From the NCBI GenBank assembly GCA_943735955.1, contig OX030961.1:3754420-3818419 (forward strand): a DNA stretch of 64,000 nucleotides, given 5' to 3'. Shown piece after piece: positions 63,641 to 64,000 of this stretch. The position numbers and the translations under genes are program-made. Under the pieces are notes generated by a model that saw only the letters and a list, made by a program, of their open reading frames with translations, had not been told where the DNA came from and made no database searches. Origin of the DNA: Piscicola geometra. Taxonomy: Eukaryota > Annelida > Clitellata > Hirudinida > Piscicolidae. Every line of letters begins with the position of its first letter. Within the stretch, counting starts at the first letter, position 1.

Positions 63641-64000
63641 TCAGTTCTGAGGGGCCGCCTCCTCATCCCCCTGCACGTCCGAAGTCCACAACTGCAGTGC
63701 ATTAAGTTATTTTCAATATTATTTTTATTCCTTAATTTATTATTTATTACTATTTTTGACAAGTTTAAAGATGTTGAATGATAATTTTAAAATTAAGTTC
63801 TTAATAGAAAGTAGTTGGATGTGAAAAGTAGGAGTGGTGATCTGACAGTGAGGTTGTCCCTGAGGAGCTGCATGATGAGGGTTGAGTCCTTGTACGAATC
63901 TTCGTTCAATGTGTCCAACTCTGCAATCGCCTCATCAAACGCCTGTTCAACCATCATCTCACATCACTATTTGATCTTAGATTTTCATTTTCCTTTTTAA
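63641..64000 (-). CDS. 14-3-3 protein, C-terminal part (5' end outside window)
   Basis: Two exons on the minus strand: 63942-63847, then 63691-63641 with stop TGA; positions 63943-64000 are the next intron. The protein reads [20 protein letters not shown] then [12 protein letters not shown], joined in phase to [16 protein letters not shown] and a stop. This is the last (ninth) helix and acidic tail of 14-3-3 proteins, covering 48 of about 245 residues. The short QGDEEA tail resembles the zeta/beta group more than epsilon. In the family, dimers bind phosphoserine/threonine motifs, including on RAF kinases. The gene converges with ERK. Confidence 0.93.

Overview
This window is animal nuclear DNA, most likely from a small-genome invertebrate, possibly a lophotrochozoan; the species cannot be assigned from the sequence. 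Short exons (28 to 665 nt, mostly 50-150) are separated by GT-AG introns packed with microsatellites and minisatellites. The encoded proteins are bilaterian families: an ACAP-type ArfGAP, a two-finger GATA4/5/6-like factor, cGMP-dependent protein kinase, a RUFY RUN/FYVE protein, MEK, ERK and 14-3-3. No bacterial-style operons, rRNA or CRISPR arrays are present. Gene models were built by hand from splice sites, reading-frame phase and remembered family sequence. For every complete gene the exon lengths add to an exact multiple of three.

Layout. 1-3120 (-): first nine coding exons of SRP68; the gene runs off the left edge. 3840-15895 (-): complete 27-exon ACAP gene (BAR, PH, ArfGAP, ankyrin, 948 aa). 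15896-20701: AT-rich intergenic DNA with a tRNA-derived SINE and pyrimidine/purine minisatellites. 20702-24495 (-): complete six-exon GATA factor (487 aa). 24496-36972: a 12-kb stretch without recognisable genes, holding large tandem arrays and two clusters of GATA-binding motifs upstream of the GATA gene. 36973-44887 (+): 18-exon PKG (663 or 673 aa). 46010-50765 (+): 17-exon RUFY-like gene (537 aa). 52434-55755 (-): 13-exon MEK (377 aa). 55994-61099 (+): 10-exon ERK (366 aa), with a decayed hAT transposon in intron 7. 63641-64000 (-): last two exons of a 14-3-3 gene, running off the right edge.

The most notable arrangement is that MEK and its only well-established substrate, ERK, are divergently transcribed with start codons 238 bp apart. 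A 14-3-3 gene, from the family that binds RAF, lies just beyond ERK. The MEK docking motif, MEK activation-loop serines, ERK TEY motif and ERK acidic docking patch are all intact, so the pair looks functional. The PKG gene has a normal first cyclic-nucleotide pocket, but its second lacks the key phosphate-binding residues. Tandem repeats explain almost every long open frame in the window, and several splice sites lie directly at the edge of dinucleotide repeats. One PKG intron is almost nothing but a CA repeat.
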